DNA of 64,000 bases from Bacillota bacterium (GCA_023392595.1 JAEVYU010000026.1:43275-107274); one strand, 5' to 3'; counted from the stretch's first letter, positions 50,467 through 59,808 are shown. The notes: generated from the sequence alone by a model not told the origin. Numbers and translations are program-made.

Positions 50467-51162
50467 TTAATTCCCTCCCAGCTTGGTATCGTGCTGAATC
50501 ATGTTCATCATCGTGTTCTCGGCATTTTCAATATGTTCCTGCGCCAGTTTCCGGGCAAGTTCCCCATCCCGCGAAGATATTGCTTCAACGATCTTACGAT
50601 GCTCCTCTAAGGCAATTTTCATACGCCCCGGAAAAGAAAGCGAAGTGGTGCGGAATCTTTGAATCTGTTCCCGTAAATTGCTGATGATTTGCGACAAGCG
50701 CGCATTGCGGCTGGCTTTATATATTAATGTATGAAAATCGGTATCGGTTTCAACCACCTTTGATAAATCACCGCTTTCAATTTCTTCGGAGATTTTAACC
50801 AAATATCTCTCCATGGACTCGAGTTCCTCATCGGTAACCCTTTCTGAAGCCAATTCGGCGGCAAGCCCTTCCAAAGCCCCCCTTATTTCAAAGACATCGA
50901 CAATGTCCTTTATCGACATCCCGGCCACATAAGCCCCCTTGCGGGGAATCATGACCACCAATCCCTCCAGTTCAAGTTTACGAATGGCCTCACGGACCGG
51001 CGTGCGACTGACGCCCATCTCTTCCGCCAATTGAATCTCCATCAAACGCTCACTGGGGGGTAAGGAACCACTGATAATCGCCTCGCGCAATGAATCAAAA
51101 ACCAATTCACGCAAGGGTTTGTAATTGTCTAGTCGGATTGGGACCAAAGGTTGTCTATCCAT
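50467..51162 (-). CDS. GntR-family regulator (FadR/FCD subgroup)
   Basis: 231 residues. N-terminal winged helix (LAEEMGVSRTPVREAIRKLE, about 46-65, then LEGLVVMIPRKGAYV) and a helical FCD ligand domain with DVFEIRGALEGLAAELASE (about 92-110) and metal-binding-type His residues (DFHTLIYKASRN about 144, HRKIVEAI about 190, HIENAENTM about 213). Located between ispE and the nucleotidyltransferase gene; in Bacillus the purR regulator follows ispE at this position, but PurR belongs to another family. Ligand unknown. Confidence 0.9.
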   Translation of the reverse strand: MDRQPLVPIRLDNYKPLRELVFDSLREAIISGSLPPSERLMEIQLAEEMGVSRTPVREAIRKLELEGLVVMIPRKGAYVAGMSIKDIVDVFEIRGALEGLAAELASERVTDEELESMERYLVKISEEIESGDLSKVVETDTDFHTLIYKASRNARLSQIISNLREQIQRFRTTSLSFPGRMKIALEEHRKIVEAISSRDGELARKLAQEHIENAENTMMNMIQHDTKLGGN

Positions 51163-51213
51163 TTTTACTCCTCGCTTTTTTAAATCTTTTCATATTTCTT
51201 ATTCCAACCGATA

Positions 51214-52071
51214 TCATTCGGAATCAGGTTCTTCCAAAAAATGCGTATAACAACGGAACCATTCCCTTGGAACGGCCGTAAAAATAGGCTCAATGACTTC
51301 CGGAGGAGGATTTAAGGCATAAACCGAAGGACCGCTCCCGGACATTAAATTAGCAGTTAGGCCATATTGACGAAACACCTTTTTTACCTGGCCGACTCCG
51401 GGGAAATCTTCAAGGACCAATTCCTCAAAAACATTTCCCCAAGAATTCGTCAATAATTCGAAATCCCCCGTCTCCATCGCCCGAACTACCCCATCAACCT
51501 GCGGGCGTTTTAAAATTCTTTCCTTGCCATAACGGCCATAAGCCTTGGCGGTTGATATCGGTGTATTAGGAGTAATCAATAACAAATCGCAGTGCATGGT
51601 GGAATGAATTTTCGTCAAACATTCACCGATTCCGCCTGCCCTGAACGAACCCCGGCGGATGCAAAAAGGAACATCCGCTCCTAATCCTGCTCCTAAAGAA
51701 ACAAGCTCATCCGTGGAAAGTCCCAAATTCCAAAATTCATTAAGAGCCAGCAGCACTTCCGCAGCATCGGTGCTGCCTCCGGCCAGACCGGCTTCAATGG
51801 GAATATTTTTGTGGATATGTATCTTGACGCCGCGTCCGATCCCTAATTCCCGTCGCAGCAACTCCGCGGCTTTCCATGCCAGATTATGGTAGTCTGTGGG
51901 TAAACGGCTATCACTGCATGTCAGTTCCAACCCGGGGCTGGCTTCAAAGGTTAGTTGATCGGCAAGGGCGATGCTTTGCATCACCGTATCGATTTCATGA
52001 TAACCGTCAGGCCGTTTACATAAAATATCAAGAGCGAGATTGATTTTTGCAGGAGCAAATCGAGTAAGCAT
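51214..52071 (-). CDS. ispE: 4-diphosphocytidyl-2-C-methyl-D-erythritol kinase
   Basis: MEP-pathway kinase of 285 residues that makes isoprenoid precursors. The GHMP pattern is clear: FAPAKINLALDILCKRPDGYHE (shortened: AKINLALDIL about 8-17), the ATP loop IPIEAGLAGGSTDAAEVL (about 90-107) and the C-terminal NLMSGSGPSVYAL (about 249-261). Upstream lies the SRP RNA gene in the same direction. Confidence 0.96.
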   Translation of the reverse strand: MLTRFAPAKINLALDILCKRPDGYHEIDTVMQSIALADQLTFEASPGLELTCSDSRLPTDYHNLAWKAAELLRRELGIGRGVKIHIHKNIPIEAGLAGGSTDAAEVLLALNEFWNLGLSTDELVSLGAGLGADVPFCIRRGSFRAGGIGECLTKIHSTMHCDLLLITPNTPISTAKAYGRYGKERILKRPQVDGVVRAMETGDFELLTNSWGNVFEELVLEDFPGVGQVKKVFRQYGLTANLMSGSGPSVYALNPPPEVIEPIFTAVPREWFRCYTHFLEEPDSE

Positions 52072-52254
52072 AGTCCATCCAGTCTGTTTTTATAGAATTC
52101 AATTATATATTTGCCAAAATTACGTCAATTCCTGCCTTGATTTATCGGATATAAAAAAACACCGGTTACCCAGTGTATTCACGAAACAATCAGTGTCAAT
52201 TTTTTTTGGATGAAAACCAATTATCAACACGCTTTATTAAATAATTATGGCCGC

Positions 52255-52516
52255 GCACCATGCTTTGACCTAATCTTCCCAAACGTACCGGATCAGCCGA
52301 CTCCTACCAGGCAACCCCGCGGCACACAAAGGGTCTTACTTACCGTTGCTTCCTTCCGGACCTGGCGGGGTTTATAAGTCTTTGTTGCGCGAGACCCAAT
52401 CCTCAACGTCACTTAATCAGGCCGGACTTACGAAAATCGGCCGAATCATGGAATTCAATCCTGCTATAGCGGGTTGCAGGCTACAGGGCACCGCTACCTC
52501 CCCATCTAGCACGACC
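52255..52516 (-). ncRNA. ffs: Signal recognition particle RNA, large (Bacillus) type
   Basis: About 262 nt on the minus strand. The 5' part GTCGTGCTAGATGGGGAGG and GTAGCGGTGCCCTGTA match the Alu domain of Gram-positive SRP RNA. The conserved helix 8 reads CCAGGTCCGGAAGGAAGCAA, and 5' and 3' ends pair to close the long rod. Exact ends are uncertain by several bases. Upstream promoter at 52544-52571. 52072-52254, between it and ispE, shows only a weak hairpin. Confidence 0.93.
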
Positions 52517-52543
52517 ATAAACTTTGAACGAAAGAGTATTATT

Positions 52544-52571
52544 ATTATATCATATTCAAACGGGCAATCAA
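52544..52571 (-). promoter_or_regulatory. Sigma-A-type promoter of the SRP RNA
   Basis: Minus strand TTGATT, a 16-bp spacer, TATAAT. It overlaps the last codons of the HAD phosphatase gene. The start of transcription would be about 25 nt before the mature RNA, implying 5' processing. Confidence 0.65.
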
Positions 52572-53257
52572 CTGTTAAATTTTTCAAAAATATCCTGAAT
52601 CAGTTCGGAAAATCCTTCGCCGTAAAGTTCTTTAGCAGTCTTGTCCGCTTTGGATTTCAAAGCTTGTGCCGCATTGCCGACGGCTAAATTAAACGCCCCA
52701 ATCTCAAATAAAGGTAAATCGTTATAGGAATCTCCGGAGACGACGACCTCAGAGGGTTTAATCCCCAACTCGGCGATGATTTTTAAGAGAGTACCCCCCT
52801 TGGAAACTTGTTTGTCAACCAAATGGAGCATGACATTGGTTACCAAAATCGAAACGGGAAGTTGTTGCTCCCTGATGACGGCCGAAATTTGTTCCGGATC
52901 CGCGCTCAACCGGATACTAATATCCACCTGGCGGTAAACGTTATCCTCATCCAATTCCACCGGCAGGCCATTCCCTCTCAACGCCGATAGCGCTTCCTTA
53001 GCCAGCTTGGGGTCACCCAGCAGCTTGGTCTGTCCGTTCATTTTGACTACAGCGCCGTTTTCGGCGATCAAGGGTCCGCTGGTACCCAGGAATAACGAAA
53101 GGCTTTCCAAAAACGGCAAAGGCCTGCCGGATACCAAAATAACCTTGACCCCTTTTTCCTCCAATTTCCGGATCCATTGCACCGCCTTCAGATGAATGCG
53201 TCCTTTTTCATCCGTGATAGTCCCATCAATATCGGTTGCCAGTATTTTGTAGCTCAT
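52568..53257 (-). CDS. HAD-family phosphatase (phosphoglycolate phosphatase, TA0175 type)
   Basis: 229-residue phosphatase with the HAD motifs ILATDIDGTITDEKG (nucleophile Asp about 7), VILVSGRPLPF (about 38), a Lys in the KGGTLL region (about 152) and VSGDSYNDLPLFEIG (about 171-185), and a type-IIB cap between. It belongs to the Cof-like group that includes archaeal phosphoglycolate phosphatases. The true substrate is open. The ATG at 53257 has AAAGG 9 bp upstream; the ATG at 53266 is too close to that site. Confidence 0.85.
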   Translation of the reverse strand: MSYKILATDIDGTITDEKGRIHLKAVQWIRKLEEKGVKVILVSGRPLPFLESLSLFLGTSGPLIAENGAVVKMNGQTKLLGDPKLAKEALSALRGNGLPVELDEDNVYRQVDISIRLSADPEQISAVIREQQLPVSILVTNVMLHLVDKQVSKGGTLLKIIAELGIKPSEVVVSGDSYNDLPLFEIGAFNLAVGNAAQALKSKADKTAKELYGEGFSELIQDIFEKFNS

Positions 53258-53327
53258 GGGTTGCATCCTTTCAAATTCAGGTTCTTCTCTGCTATCTGGA
53301 AAATACTTCGAAGCCTAAAAAGATCAG

Positions 53328-53421
53328 TTCTCCCGCCAAGGCGTCGTCACCTTGGTGACGCAGGCGCAGAGAAAAGGCGAAAAAATTGTTGATAAAAAAC
53401 CTCTGCGCCGCTGCGGGAGAA
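53328..53421. repeat. Nested palindromic (REP-like) element between aroA and the HAD gene
   Basis: Outer arms TTCTCCCGC (53328-53336) and GCGGGAGAA (53413-53421); inner arms GCGCAGAG (53364-53371) and CTCTGCGC (53401-53408); on the left shoulder a perfect GTCACCTTGGTGAC (53346-53359). The GCGCAGAG...GCGGGAG wording resembles a palindromic intergenic repeat I have seen in distantly related bacteria. It may also serve as the aroA terminator. Confidence 0.65.
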
Positions 53422-53475
53422 TAAATAACTTATTTCATCCTTTTTTCGTTCGCCCTAGCCGGACACTACAGGCTA

Positions 53476-54822
53476 CTAGCGGGTTCCCGTTTCCACCGCC
53501 TGCCGGAAACATTGGAAGTAATCTGCGAAAGTTTTCGCAGTACAGCGCGGATTCTTAATTTGAATTCCCGGCACCCGCAGTCCAATCAATGAAAAAGCCA
53601 TGGCCATCCGGTGGTCATGATAGGTTTCAATGGCGGCAGCCTTGGGCGTTCCCGGATATATCTTGATACCGGTCCGGGTCTCTTCGCAGGTTATTCCCAA
53701 ACGGGTTAATTCGTTGATAATGGCTGCGATGCGGTTGGATTCATGATACTTGATGAGAGAAACATTACGGATATGAGTCGGCGATGTTGCAAATGGGGCC
53801 AGGGCCGCCAGGGTCATGGTTTGATCCGGCATCCCCCCCATATCGACATTGATTCCGGGGAAAACTCCACCCGGAGGCCCTTCCAAACGTATCCCTTTTT
53901 CTTGCTCCTCGATTTGACTCCCCAACTTCTTCAGAACCTCTAAAAAACCAATATCCCCTTGCAAGGAATCCAGCCGCACTCCTTCGAGAAAAACCGAACC
54001 ACCGGTCAAAACGGCCATGGCCCAAAAATAGCTGGCATTGGAGACATCGGGTTCAACCGTATATTCCATCCCCTGATACCGCTGGCCGTGAGGGATCCCA
54101 TACTTCTGGAAATTTTCATTGTTCACCTGCACGCCGAAATCTCTCATCATCCGGAGGGTCATTTCAATATAAGGTTTAGCCGCCAGAGCACCGCTGAGTT
54201 CGATTTCCAAATCCCTGGCGCCATAGCATCCCACCAACAATAAAGCGCTTAAAAATTGGCTGCTCTGGCTGGCATCCATCACGACCCGTCCGCCCTGGAA
54301 ACCGTTGCTGTGTTCAATATAGGGCAAAAAATCCGCTTTTTGGAGGAATTCAAACTCCACTCCCAATCTCCTTAAGGGGTCCAATAGAGGCTTCATGGGC
54401 CGGGCCATCATTTGGGCTGAGGCGTGAACCCCATAACGTCCCCGGGATATGGCCAGCATTGCCGTGATAAATCGGGCGGCCGTTCCGGCGCTGCCGACAT
54501 TGATCTCTCCCTCTCCAAAGGGGAGCGTACCGGCCTGTCCATTCACCCGAACCGTATAATCCTCGACGGAGATTTCAATTTGAAAGCCCAGTTTTTTCAA
54601 ACAATCCATGAAAGAAATACTATCATCGCTAAATAACACATTTCTCAAAACAGACCGCCCCTCCGCCAGGGCGGCGATTAATAAGGCCCGGTTGGTAATA
54701 CTTTTTGAACCAGGCACGGATGCAGTAAAGTGTAATGGACTTTTGGGTGTAGGAACTTCAAAAACTTCTTGTTCGCCATCGTAATCCTGATCCCTATTGC
54801 GCTCTCTATCCCCATTACTCAT
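53476..54822 (-). CDS. aroA: 3-phosphoshikimate 1-carboxyvinyltransferase (EPSP synthase)
   Basis: Shikimate-pathway enzyme of 448 residues. Visible: the N-terminal VPGSKSITNRALLIAALAEG (about 35-54), GSAGTAARFITAML (about 107-120), EPDVSNASYFWAMAVL (catalytic Asp/Asn region, about 261), SLIKYHESNRIAAI (about 349) and DHRMAMAFSLIGLRV (about 397). The ATG at 54822 is about 9 bp after AAAGG. It stands alone here, away from other aromatic-pathway genes. Confidence 0.96.
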   Translation of the reverse strand: MSNGDRERNRDQDYDGEQEVFEVPTPKSPLHFTASVPGSKSITNRALLIAALAEGRSVLRNVLFSDDSISFMDCLKKLGFQIEISVEDYTVRVNGQAGTLPFGEGEINVGSAGTAARFITAMLAISRGRYGVHASAQMMARPMKPLLDPLRRLGVEFEFLQKADFLPYIEHSNGFQGGRVVMDASQSSQFLSALLLVGCYGARDLEIELSGALAAKPYIEMTLRMMRDFGVQVNNENFQKYGIPHGQRYQGMEYTVEPDVSNASYFWAMAVLTGGSVFLEGVRLDSLQGDIGFLEVLKKLGSQIEEQEKGIRLEGPPGGVFPGINVDMGGMPDQTMTLAALAPFATSPTHIRNVSLIKYHESNRIAAIINELTRLGITCEETRTGIKIYPGTPKAAAIETYHDHRMAMAFSLIGLRVPGIQIKNPRCTAKTFADYFQCFRQAVETGTR

Positions 54823-55016
54823 TAAAAACAACCTTTCTCCTTAAAACTACCTGCCGTTTGGATGCGATATTTGAAAACAATTATTCCATCCGGCGCCGGA
54901 TATTCCTGCAATCGCCGGATTATATTTTTAGGGAGAAATTTTAAAAAAAAATTCTCAAGAAAAAGTATGATTTACCGATACATAATATGTTATATTATTT
55001 GAGGGGTGAAACAGCA

Positions 55017-55181
55017 ATGAATCAAATGCGTCGTCCTGACAAGGCACTACGCCAGAGGGGAGACAAAGCCGGCAACAAATATACCATCGGTAATTCCTGC
55101 CTCTATCAATATAAAGACCTTGAAGGCAGAACCGTTCAAATTAGCCGGCCTGCCTTTATTAAAGTCGAGGAGCGGGAATAA
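55017..55181 (+). CDS. Small basic hypothetical protein
   Basis: 54 residues, MNQMRRPDKALRQRGDKAGN then a hydrophilic end, net basic at the N-terminus. GAGGGG lies 9 bp before this ATG, which makes it a better start than one 10 codons upstream. A hairpin follows the stop. I do not recognise the family. It is divergent from aroA. Confidence 0.6.
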   Translation: MNQMRRPDKALRQRGDKAGNKYTIGNSCLYQYKDLEGRTVQISRPAFIKVEERE

Positions 55182-55199
55182 GAGCTCCATGTAAGCAGT

Positions 55200-55224
55200 A
55201 GAGCCGGATGTTTATACCGGCTCT
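55200..55224. terminator. Hairpin between convergent genes
   Basis: AGAGCCGG (55200-55207), 9-nt loop, CCGGCTCT (55217-55224). It has only a weak T tract on the plus strand but sits exactly between the small gene and the end of the inositol-phosphatase-like gene. Confidence 0.65.
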
Positions 55225-55226
55225 CA

Positions 55227-56003
55227 TCAATCATTCATGAAACTCAACATTTCTTGATGAATCAACCCGTTGGTTGCCAATACGCTGCCGGGGGCGAGAA
55301 CTCCTAGCGCTTGCCCGTCCCAACGGGTACTGCGGCCTCCCGCTTCCGCCAGGATAATCATTCCAGCCGCATAATCCCAAGGTTGAAGACTGTACTCAAA
55401 AAAAGCATCAACCCGGCCGCAGGCAACGTAGGCCATATCCAAAGCCGCAGCTCCTGAACGTCGGATCTCCAAACATCTCCGGAAGATATTTTCGGTTATC
55501 CGGAAGGTTTTACCGGCGTGCTCCCTTTGATACGGGGTGGTGCCGAACGCAATCAAGCAATCCTCCATATCCCGATTGTTGCTGACCTTGATCTTTTGAT
55601 GATTGAGGAACGCTCCTCCGCCCGTCAGCGCGGTAAACGCCTCATCATTAAAAGGGTTGTAAACAACCCCCAAAACCGGTTTTTGGCGGTCGAAAAAGGC
55701 CAAAGATACGGCGGAATGACGGTAAGCGCGCATCAAATTGGTGGTCCCGTCCACCGGATCAAGAATCCAGGTGGGCTTCTCAAGGCTATAACGGTTATCC
55801 GCCGATTCCTCGGTGATAATATTGCTCTCCGGCGCGATCGCCCGCAATTTGGCAATCAGAAAGCTTTGCACCTTCAAATCCACCTGGGTAACGTAATTGG
55901 CCACTCCCTTTTGGATAATTTCTTCTTGCACAATCTCCGATTCTAAAATGAATTTACCAGCCTGTTTTACCGCTACGAGCGACTTTTCCAGCAAAGTTTC
56001 CAT
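55227..56003 (-). CDS. Inositol monophosphatase-family protein
   Basis: Magnesium-dependent sugar/inositol phosphatase of 258 residues. The metal sites are present: EESADN (Glu about 64), WILDPVDGTTNLMRAYRHSA (about 77-96) and WDYAAGMIILAEAGG (Asp about 207). It could hydrolyse inositol phosphate, fructose 1,6-bisphosphate or 3'-phosphoadenosine phosphate; the sequence does not decide. AAGGTG precedes the ATG. Confidence 0.9.
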   Translation of the reverse strand: METLLEKSLVAVKQAGKFILESEIVQEEIIQKGVANYVTQVDLKVQSFLIAKLRAIAPESNIITEESADNRYSLEKPTWILDPVDGTTNLMRAYRHSAVSLAFFDRQKPVLGVVYNPFNDEAFTALTGGGAFLNHQKIKVSNNRDMEDCLIAFGTTPYQREHAGKTFRITENIFRRCLEIRRSGAAALDMAYVACGRVDAFFEYSLQPWDYAAGMIILAEAGGRSTRWDGQALGVLAPGSVLATNGLIHQEMLSFMND

Positions 56004-56126
56004 CGATGCACCTTACTTTGATAAAAATAATCGAACCATTACCTTTTTGATTATATACCCGACTTGGCATAGTTTCAATCCATCGCTTTCCCTTTCCCTC
56101 CGATCGGGTAAAAGGGGGGCCGGTAT

Positions 56127-56960
56127 TTAAAAGAACACTCGAAACCCGATATCAATCCCGTATTGTTTGGTCGTGCTGTCCAGCACTTTGAAGTCAATCG
56201 TGTTCTTTACGCCTCCGTTCTCTTGAGTAGCCGAACCGACCTCGCTTTCCCCGATGGCGGAATATTCACCCCAAGGGGTCATGGCTATTGCCCACCTGGG
56301 GCTGATCTGGTAAGTGAAAGGAATTTCAATCCGGTAACCGGGTTTGTTGCCCAGATCGACTTCGATCGGCTCATACCCACTGACCCTCTTTCTCGCTCTC
56401 CCAACCCCCATATATTCAAACGTGAGCTCCATGGCTACCCGCAAGTTCTCCCCGAAGCTTTGTTCGAAACGCAGTCCGAAGGGGATATACATCCAGCCAT
56501 ATTCTACTTTTTGGGATGCGGGAAGTTCTCTGGCCCAGAAGTGAGCGCCGATTCCCAGATAGATATAAATGTCTTCGAAACCGGAAAGGGGATTAGCATA
56601 GACAAACTCTACATTGTAAATCCGGTTGCCTTCGATCGAATCCACGATGGCAATATCCTGGTTGGTTTGAAGATGGCGGGTGTCGTGATGGCTTTGATCA
56701 TAAGTAATCTGCCAATAGCTCCCGCCGTCAAGATTTTGATTTTTATAGGCGATGTGGATTCCATCCAACCGTCCGCTGTTGGAATCCTCCAAATCTTCCA
56801 TACCCTTTCCCCAGTCCACCTGCTGGTCAAAGTGATAGTATTTGACATCCAGTTCAAGCTGGTTGCCAAAATCGGTTTGGGCCGCCATACAAATGCTGCT
56901 CCACCCCGTCAATAGTAAAAACCCCACCGCGGCCGACCAAGCTCTTTTAAAAATTAGCAC
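56127..56960 (-). CDS. Putative outer-membrane beta-barrel protein
   Basis: 277 residues. A Sec signal peptide (FKRAWSAAVGFLLLTGWSS, cleavage near CMAA-Q) is followed by alternating polar/hydrophobic strands rich in Tyr, Trp and Gly, such as QLELDVKYYHF, DIYIYLGIGAHFWA and GWMYIPFGLRFEQS, and the chain ends in GIDIGFRVFF. The C-terminal Phe after an amphipathic strand is the signal read by the outer-membrane insertion machinery. That points to a cell with an outer membrane. I choose the GTG at 56960, which has AGAGGG 6 bp upstream. Family name unknown. Confidence 0.7.
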   Translation of the reverse strand: MLIFKRAWSAAVGFLLLTGWSSICMAAQTDFGNQLELDVKYYHFDQQVDWGKGMEDLEDSNSGRLDGIHIAYKNQNLDGGSYWQITYDQSHHDTRHLQTNQDIAIVDSIEGNRIYNVEFVYANPLSGFEDIYIYLGIGAHFWARELPASQKVEYGWMYIPFGLRFEQSFGENLRVAMELTFEYMGVGRARKRVSGYEPIEVDLGNKPGYRIEIPFTYQISPRWAIAMTPWGEYSAIGESEVGSATQENGGVKNTIDFKVLDSTTKQYGIDIGFRVFF

Positions 56961-57069
56961 TTGCGCCCTCTTCCTTTCCGATTCCCCCGTCAAAAGCAAA
57001 CCAACGGATTATATTGAATTGATTTATAAATTCAATAGATAGAGACAATTTCCTTTTTATTACCGGAGA

Positions 57070-58251
57070 TCATAGCTTTTTATATACGTTAAAATAAACC
57101 CACACTGCATTGGCCAGTAACAGTGCGCTGGTAATGAAGAACACATAGCGGATACCCAAATGGGCCGCCACCTGTCCGCCTAAAACCGCGCCTCCGAATA
57201 CTCCCAAATAACCGGCGGACATACTAAAACCAAAAATTCTTCCTGTAAGAGAAGGCGGAGTGATTTTCTTGAGTAGGGTATTTATTGAAGGATTCAAGCC
57301 CGCCATGGCCAGCCCTAAGACAAAACGAAGCCCTATAAACTGCCAGGGACTGTCGACAAAAGCCTGGGGGATAAAAACAACTCCCGCCACTATCAGCGCC
57401 GCCAGCATCACCTTTTGAGCTCCGATTTTATCGGACAGTTTTCCTAAGTTCGGAGCGGCGATGATATTAGCCAGCCCGGAGGCAGAAAAGGCCAACCCTG
57501 CTAAAAGAGCTACATGGCCGATATGATGAGAAATCCGGGTTATATAAACGGTGACGATGGGCTCCACCGAATAAAATGCCAAAGCCAACATAAAAAAGGT
57601 CACAAACAAAATAACCGTTAGTTTTTTTTCAGGGACGCCGTTCCATATCTCCTTCATACTTTCCGCTTTTTTATTTTCACGGGTGAAAGATTCCTTTACA
57701 AAAAGGGCCGTGGTCATAAAGGCCAGCAAAAGCAAGCCGCCAGTTATAAAAAATACCTCTTGAAAGCCCAATTTCTCTGCGATATACCCGCCAATCAGGG
57801 GCCCCAATAAAGCGCCGGCGATATTGGCCGTGGAAAGCGTTCCCAAAGCATAACCGGCATGTTCCATATCCGTCTGCGTGGCAATCAACGCCGTACAGGC
57901 TGAACTATAGCCGGTGATGACGCCCTGCAATAACCTTAATCCGATAAGGATATAGATATTGGATGCAAAACCCATACTGCCGATGACGAGCCCCATCCCC
58001 AGGCTAGCCCGTAAAAGCATCGGTTTTCGTCCATATTTGTCAGCGGCATGCCCCCAAATCGGCGAAAATATCGCTGAAATGATATAAGTAACACCAAAAG
58101 CGATTCCGGAAAGCTGGGCGATTAGACCCGGATTATGCACACCGAGATGCTTGATATAAAGCGGCAATACCGGCGCAATCTGGCTCATTCCGATAGCTGC
58201 TACAAAAATCCCGAACCAGCATACGATTAAATTCCTTTTCCAAATCTCCAT
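57070..58251 (-). CDS. MFS transporter, multidrug-efflux type
   Basis: 393 residues with twelve hydrophobic segments. The signature GHAADKYGRKPMLLRA (loop 2-3, about 66-81) and TGYSSACTALIATQ in segment 5 resemble the DHA1 drug:proton antiporters of Bacillota (TetA/NorA-like). I start at ATG 58251 (MEIWKRNLIV), 9 bp after AAGG; an in-frame upstream start would add a polar stretch. The AraC-family gene that follows on the same strand upstream may regulate it. Confidence 0.88.
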   Translation of the reverse strand: MEIWKRNLIVCWFGIFVAAIGMSQIAPVLPLYIKHLGVHNPGLIAQLSGIAFGVTYIISAIFSPIWGHAADKYGRKPMLLRASLGMGLVIGSMGFASNIYILIGLRLLQGVITGYSSACTALIATQTDMEHAGYALGTLSTANIAGALLGPLIGGYIAEKLGFQEVFFITGGLLLLAFMTTALFVKESFTRENKKAESMKEIWNGVPEKKLTVILFVTFFMLALAFYSVEPIVTVYITRISHHIGHVALLAGLAFSASGLANIIAAPNLGKLSDKIGAQKVMLAALIVAGVVFIPQAFVDSPWQFIGLRFVLGLAMAGLNPSINTLLKKITPPSLTGRIFGFSMSAGYLGVFGGAVLGGQVAAHLGIRYVFFITSALLLANAVWVYFNVYKKL

Positions 58252-58357
58252 AAAGATAAGCCTTCTTTCTGCTGTCCCATCGATCATCCTCCCAAGGAAA
58301 ATGAACCATATTTTCCTCTATTTTAATCCGCGGATTAGCTTTAAACCATGCACGATT

Positions 58358-59200
58358 TTAAACTCCATGGACGATTTTGCTATAGAATTTAGAGGGACTC
58401 ACTCCTTCGGTTTTTTTAAATATCCTGCTAAAATAAAATTCATCCTTAAACCCGAGGATTCCGGCTATTTCCTTTATTTTTTTATCCCCTTCGATGATCA
58501 ATTCTTTGGCTTTATCGATTTTGATCTTGTTAAAATACTCAATCACCGAATAGCCGGTAGTCTCCTTAAAAACCCTTGATAAATAAGGGGGTGATAGTTC
58601 CACCAACTCCGATAATTCACTCAAGTTCACCCGGTTGTTGATATTTTGATGCATAAAGTTGATAACTTTTTCTACTTTGATGGAAGCTCCGTAATTGCGA
58701 TTTTCCTTGCCGGTGTTTTGGTAAATCGCAGTGAATAATTGCTGCAGACAGACTTTTGAAAAAAATTCATAACCAGGCAGTTTGGCATTCCAAGTATCAA
58801 CCAGCCTTTTAAATCCATCATAGAGCGGATAATAATCCGGTATTTCCTGAGCCGGGCGTGGCCAAAGCTTCCCTGCCAGGTTTTGAATGTTCCACCGGCT
58901 CTCGTTCAACTCCACCCGGGCGCAACTGAAATGGACCGATAAAAAGCTTTCGGCTTTTTCGGTTTCGAATTCAAAGGTATGAAGCACGTCGGGCCAGATG
59001 TAAAAAAGCATCCCGCCATGAATGAGATAGCTTTTCTGGTCTATGGTAATACTGCCCCTGCCCCCTGTAATCAATATCAGTTCATGATGGGGTATGGTCC
59101 GGGTCATTTTCTTGGCAAATAACTCCCGGCCACGGCCGCAACCGCCGAAGGTCTTAAAATTGCAATAATGAATGTAAAAAAACAGGTTTTTAAAAATCAT
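58358..59200 (-). CDS. AraC-family transcriptional regulator
   Basis: 280 residues. The N-terminal half is a cupin-like sensor (ELILITGGRGSITIDQKSY, about 39-57, HGGMLFYIWPDVLHTF). The C-terminal half holds two helix-turn-helix units: LSELSELVELSPPYLSRVFK (about 198-217) and KIKEIAGILGFKDEFYFSRIF (about 246-266), ending GVSPSKFY. GGAGG lies 5 bp before the ATG. It is 106 bp upstream of the MFS gene in the same direction, so control of that exporter or of a sugar pathway is plausible. Confidence 0.92.
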   Translation of the reverse strand: MIFKNLFFYIHYCNFKTFGGCGRGRELFAKKMTRTIPHHELILITGGRGSITIDQKSYLIHGGMLFYIWPDVLHTFEFETEKAESFLSVHFSCARVELNESRWNIQNLAGKLWPRPAQEIPDYYPLYDGFKRLVDTWNAKLPGYEFFSKVCLQQLFTAIYQNTGKENRNYGASIKVEKVINFMHQNINNRVNLSELSELVELSPPYLSRVFKETTGYSVIEYFNKIKIDKAKELIIEGDKKIKEIAGILGFKDEFYFSRIFKKTEGVSPSKFYSKIVHGV

Positions 59201-59505
59201 GGTTCCTCCATCAAAGAATAAACTTGTAATTCATCACGGAGTTTCCTACGTTCAACGGGGAGTGCCCTATTTAATTTCTCCAGAAAAAGGTATTTCCGAT
59301 AATCTGACGAACGGCATATAAAGTAGCAAAATAATTTCTCGGTGAAGGTGATTGTCCGGAAATTGAATTCCATTAATTCTTAAATACTCTACTTTACATC
59401 TCACCTTGGTTCTCACAAGAAGCAGGGTTCAACAAACCAGACGAGTTGATGGGACTCCGTGCTTATCAATGACTTGAGTTGCGTAAACCCCAAAGGAGAA
59501 TGATC
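59201..59505. other. Intergenic gap between the AraC and small gene
   Basis: About 300 bp, divergent promoter region. I see no gene, tRNA or clear repeat in it. Confidence 0.4.
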
Positions 59506-59694
59506 ATGGTGAGGAAAGCGGCTATTAGAGGACAATTATTTACTATTCATTCTTTGACTCCAAATGACCATAGTGGTCTGGATATCGTTTATTGGCAAGG
59601 CGAGGTTGACCGCTCTGCTCTTAAACAAATAACCGTAAACGGTTTTATTACTTTACGATCCGGCAATTTGGAAGTCATTAAAGTCATGGACTAA
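59506..59694 (+). CDS. Small hypothetical protein
   Basis: 62 residues starting MVRKAAIRGQLFTIHS and ending GNLEVIKVMD, predicted mostly beta strand. AAAGGAG lies 7 bp before this ATG; the earlier in-frame ATG touches that site. I do not recognise the family. It stands between two divergent or opposite genes and seems to be monocistronic. Confidence 0.55.
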   Translation: MVRKAAIRGQLFTIHSLTPNDHSGLDIVYWQGEVDRSALKQITVNGFITLRSGNLEVIKVMD

Positions 59695-59771
59695 AATTTA
59701 TTTATGATTTAAGTTTTGACGATAGCGATACACTCTGCAAATCTTTCAAAAAAAGATTGCGGTGAGATTGT

Positions 59772-59808
59772 AAAAAAAAGACCCTCCGCCTTCCTTCTGC
59801 GCGGAGAA
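59772..59808 (-). terminator. Intrinsic terminator of the zinc-ribbon gene
   Basis: Minus-strand CTCCGC, an 11-nt loop, GCGGAG, then GGTCTTTTTTTT. It lies about 20 bp after the gene's stop. Confidence 0.88.

Noticed and set aside
56163..56915. 250-codon plus-strand frame opposite the beta-barrel gene
   Set aside because: Antisense shadow; the minus-strand frame has a signal peptide, barrel pattern and ribosome binding site.
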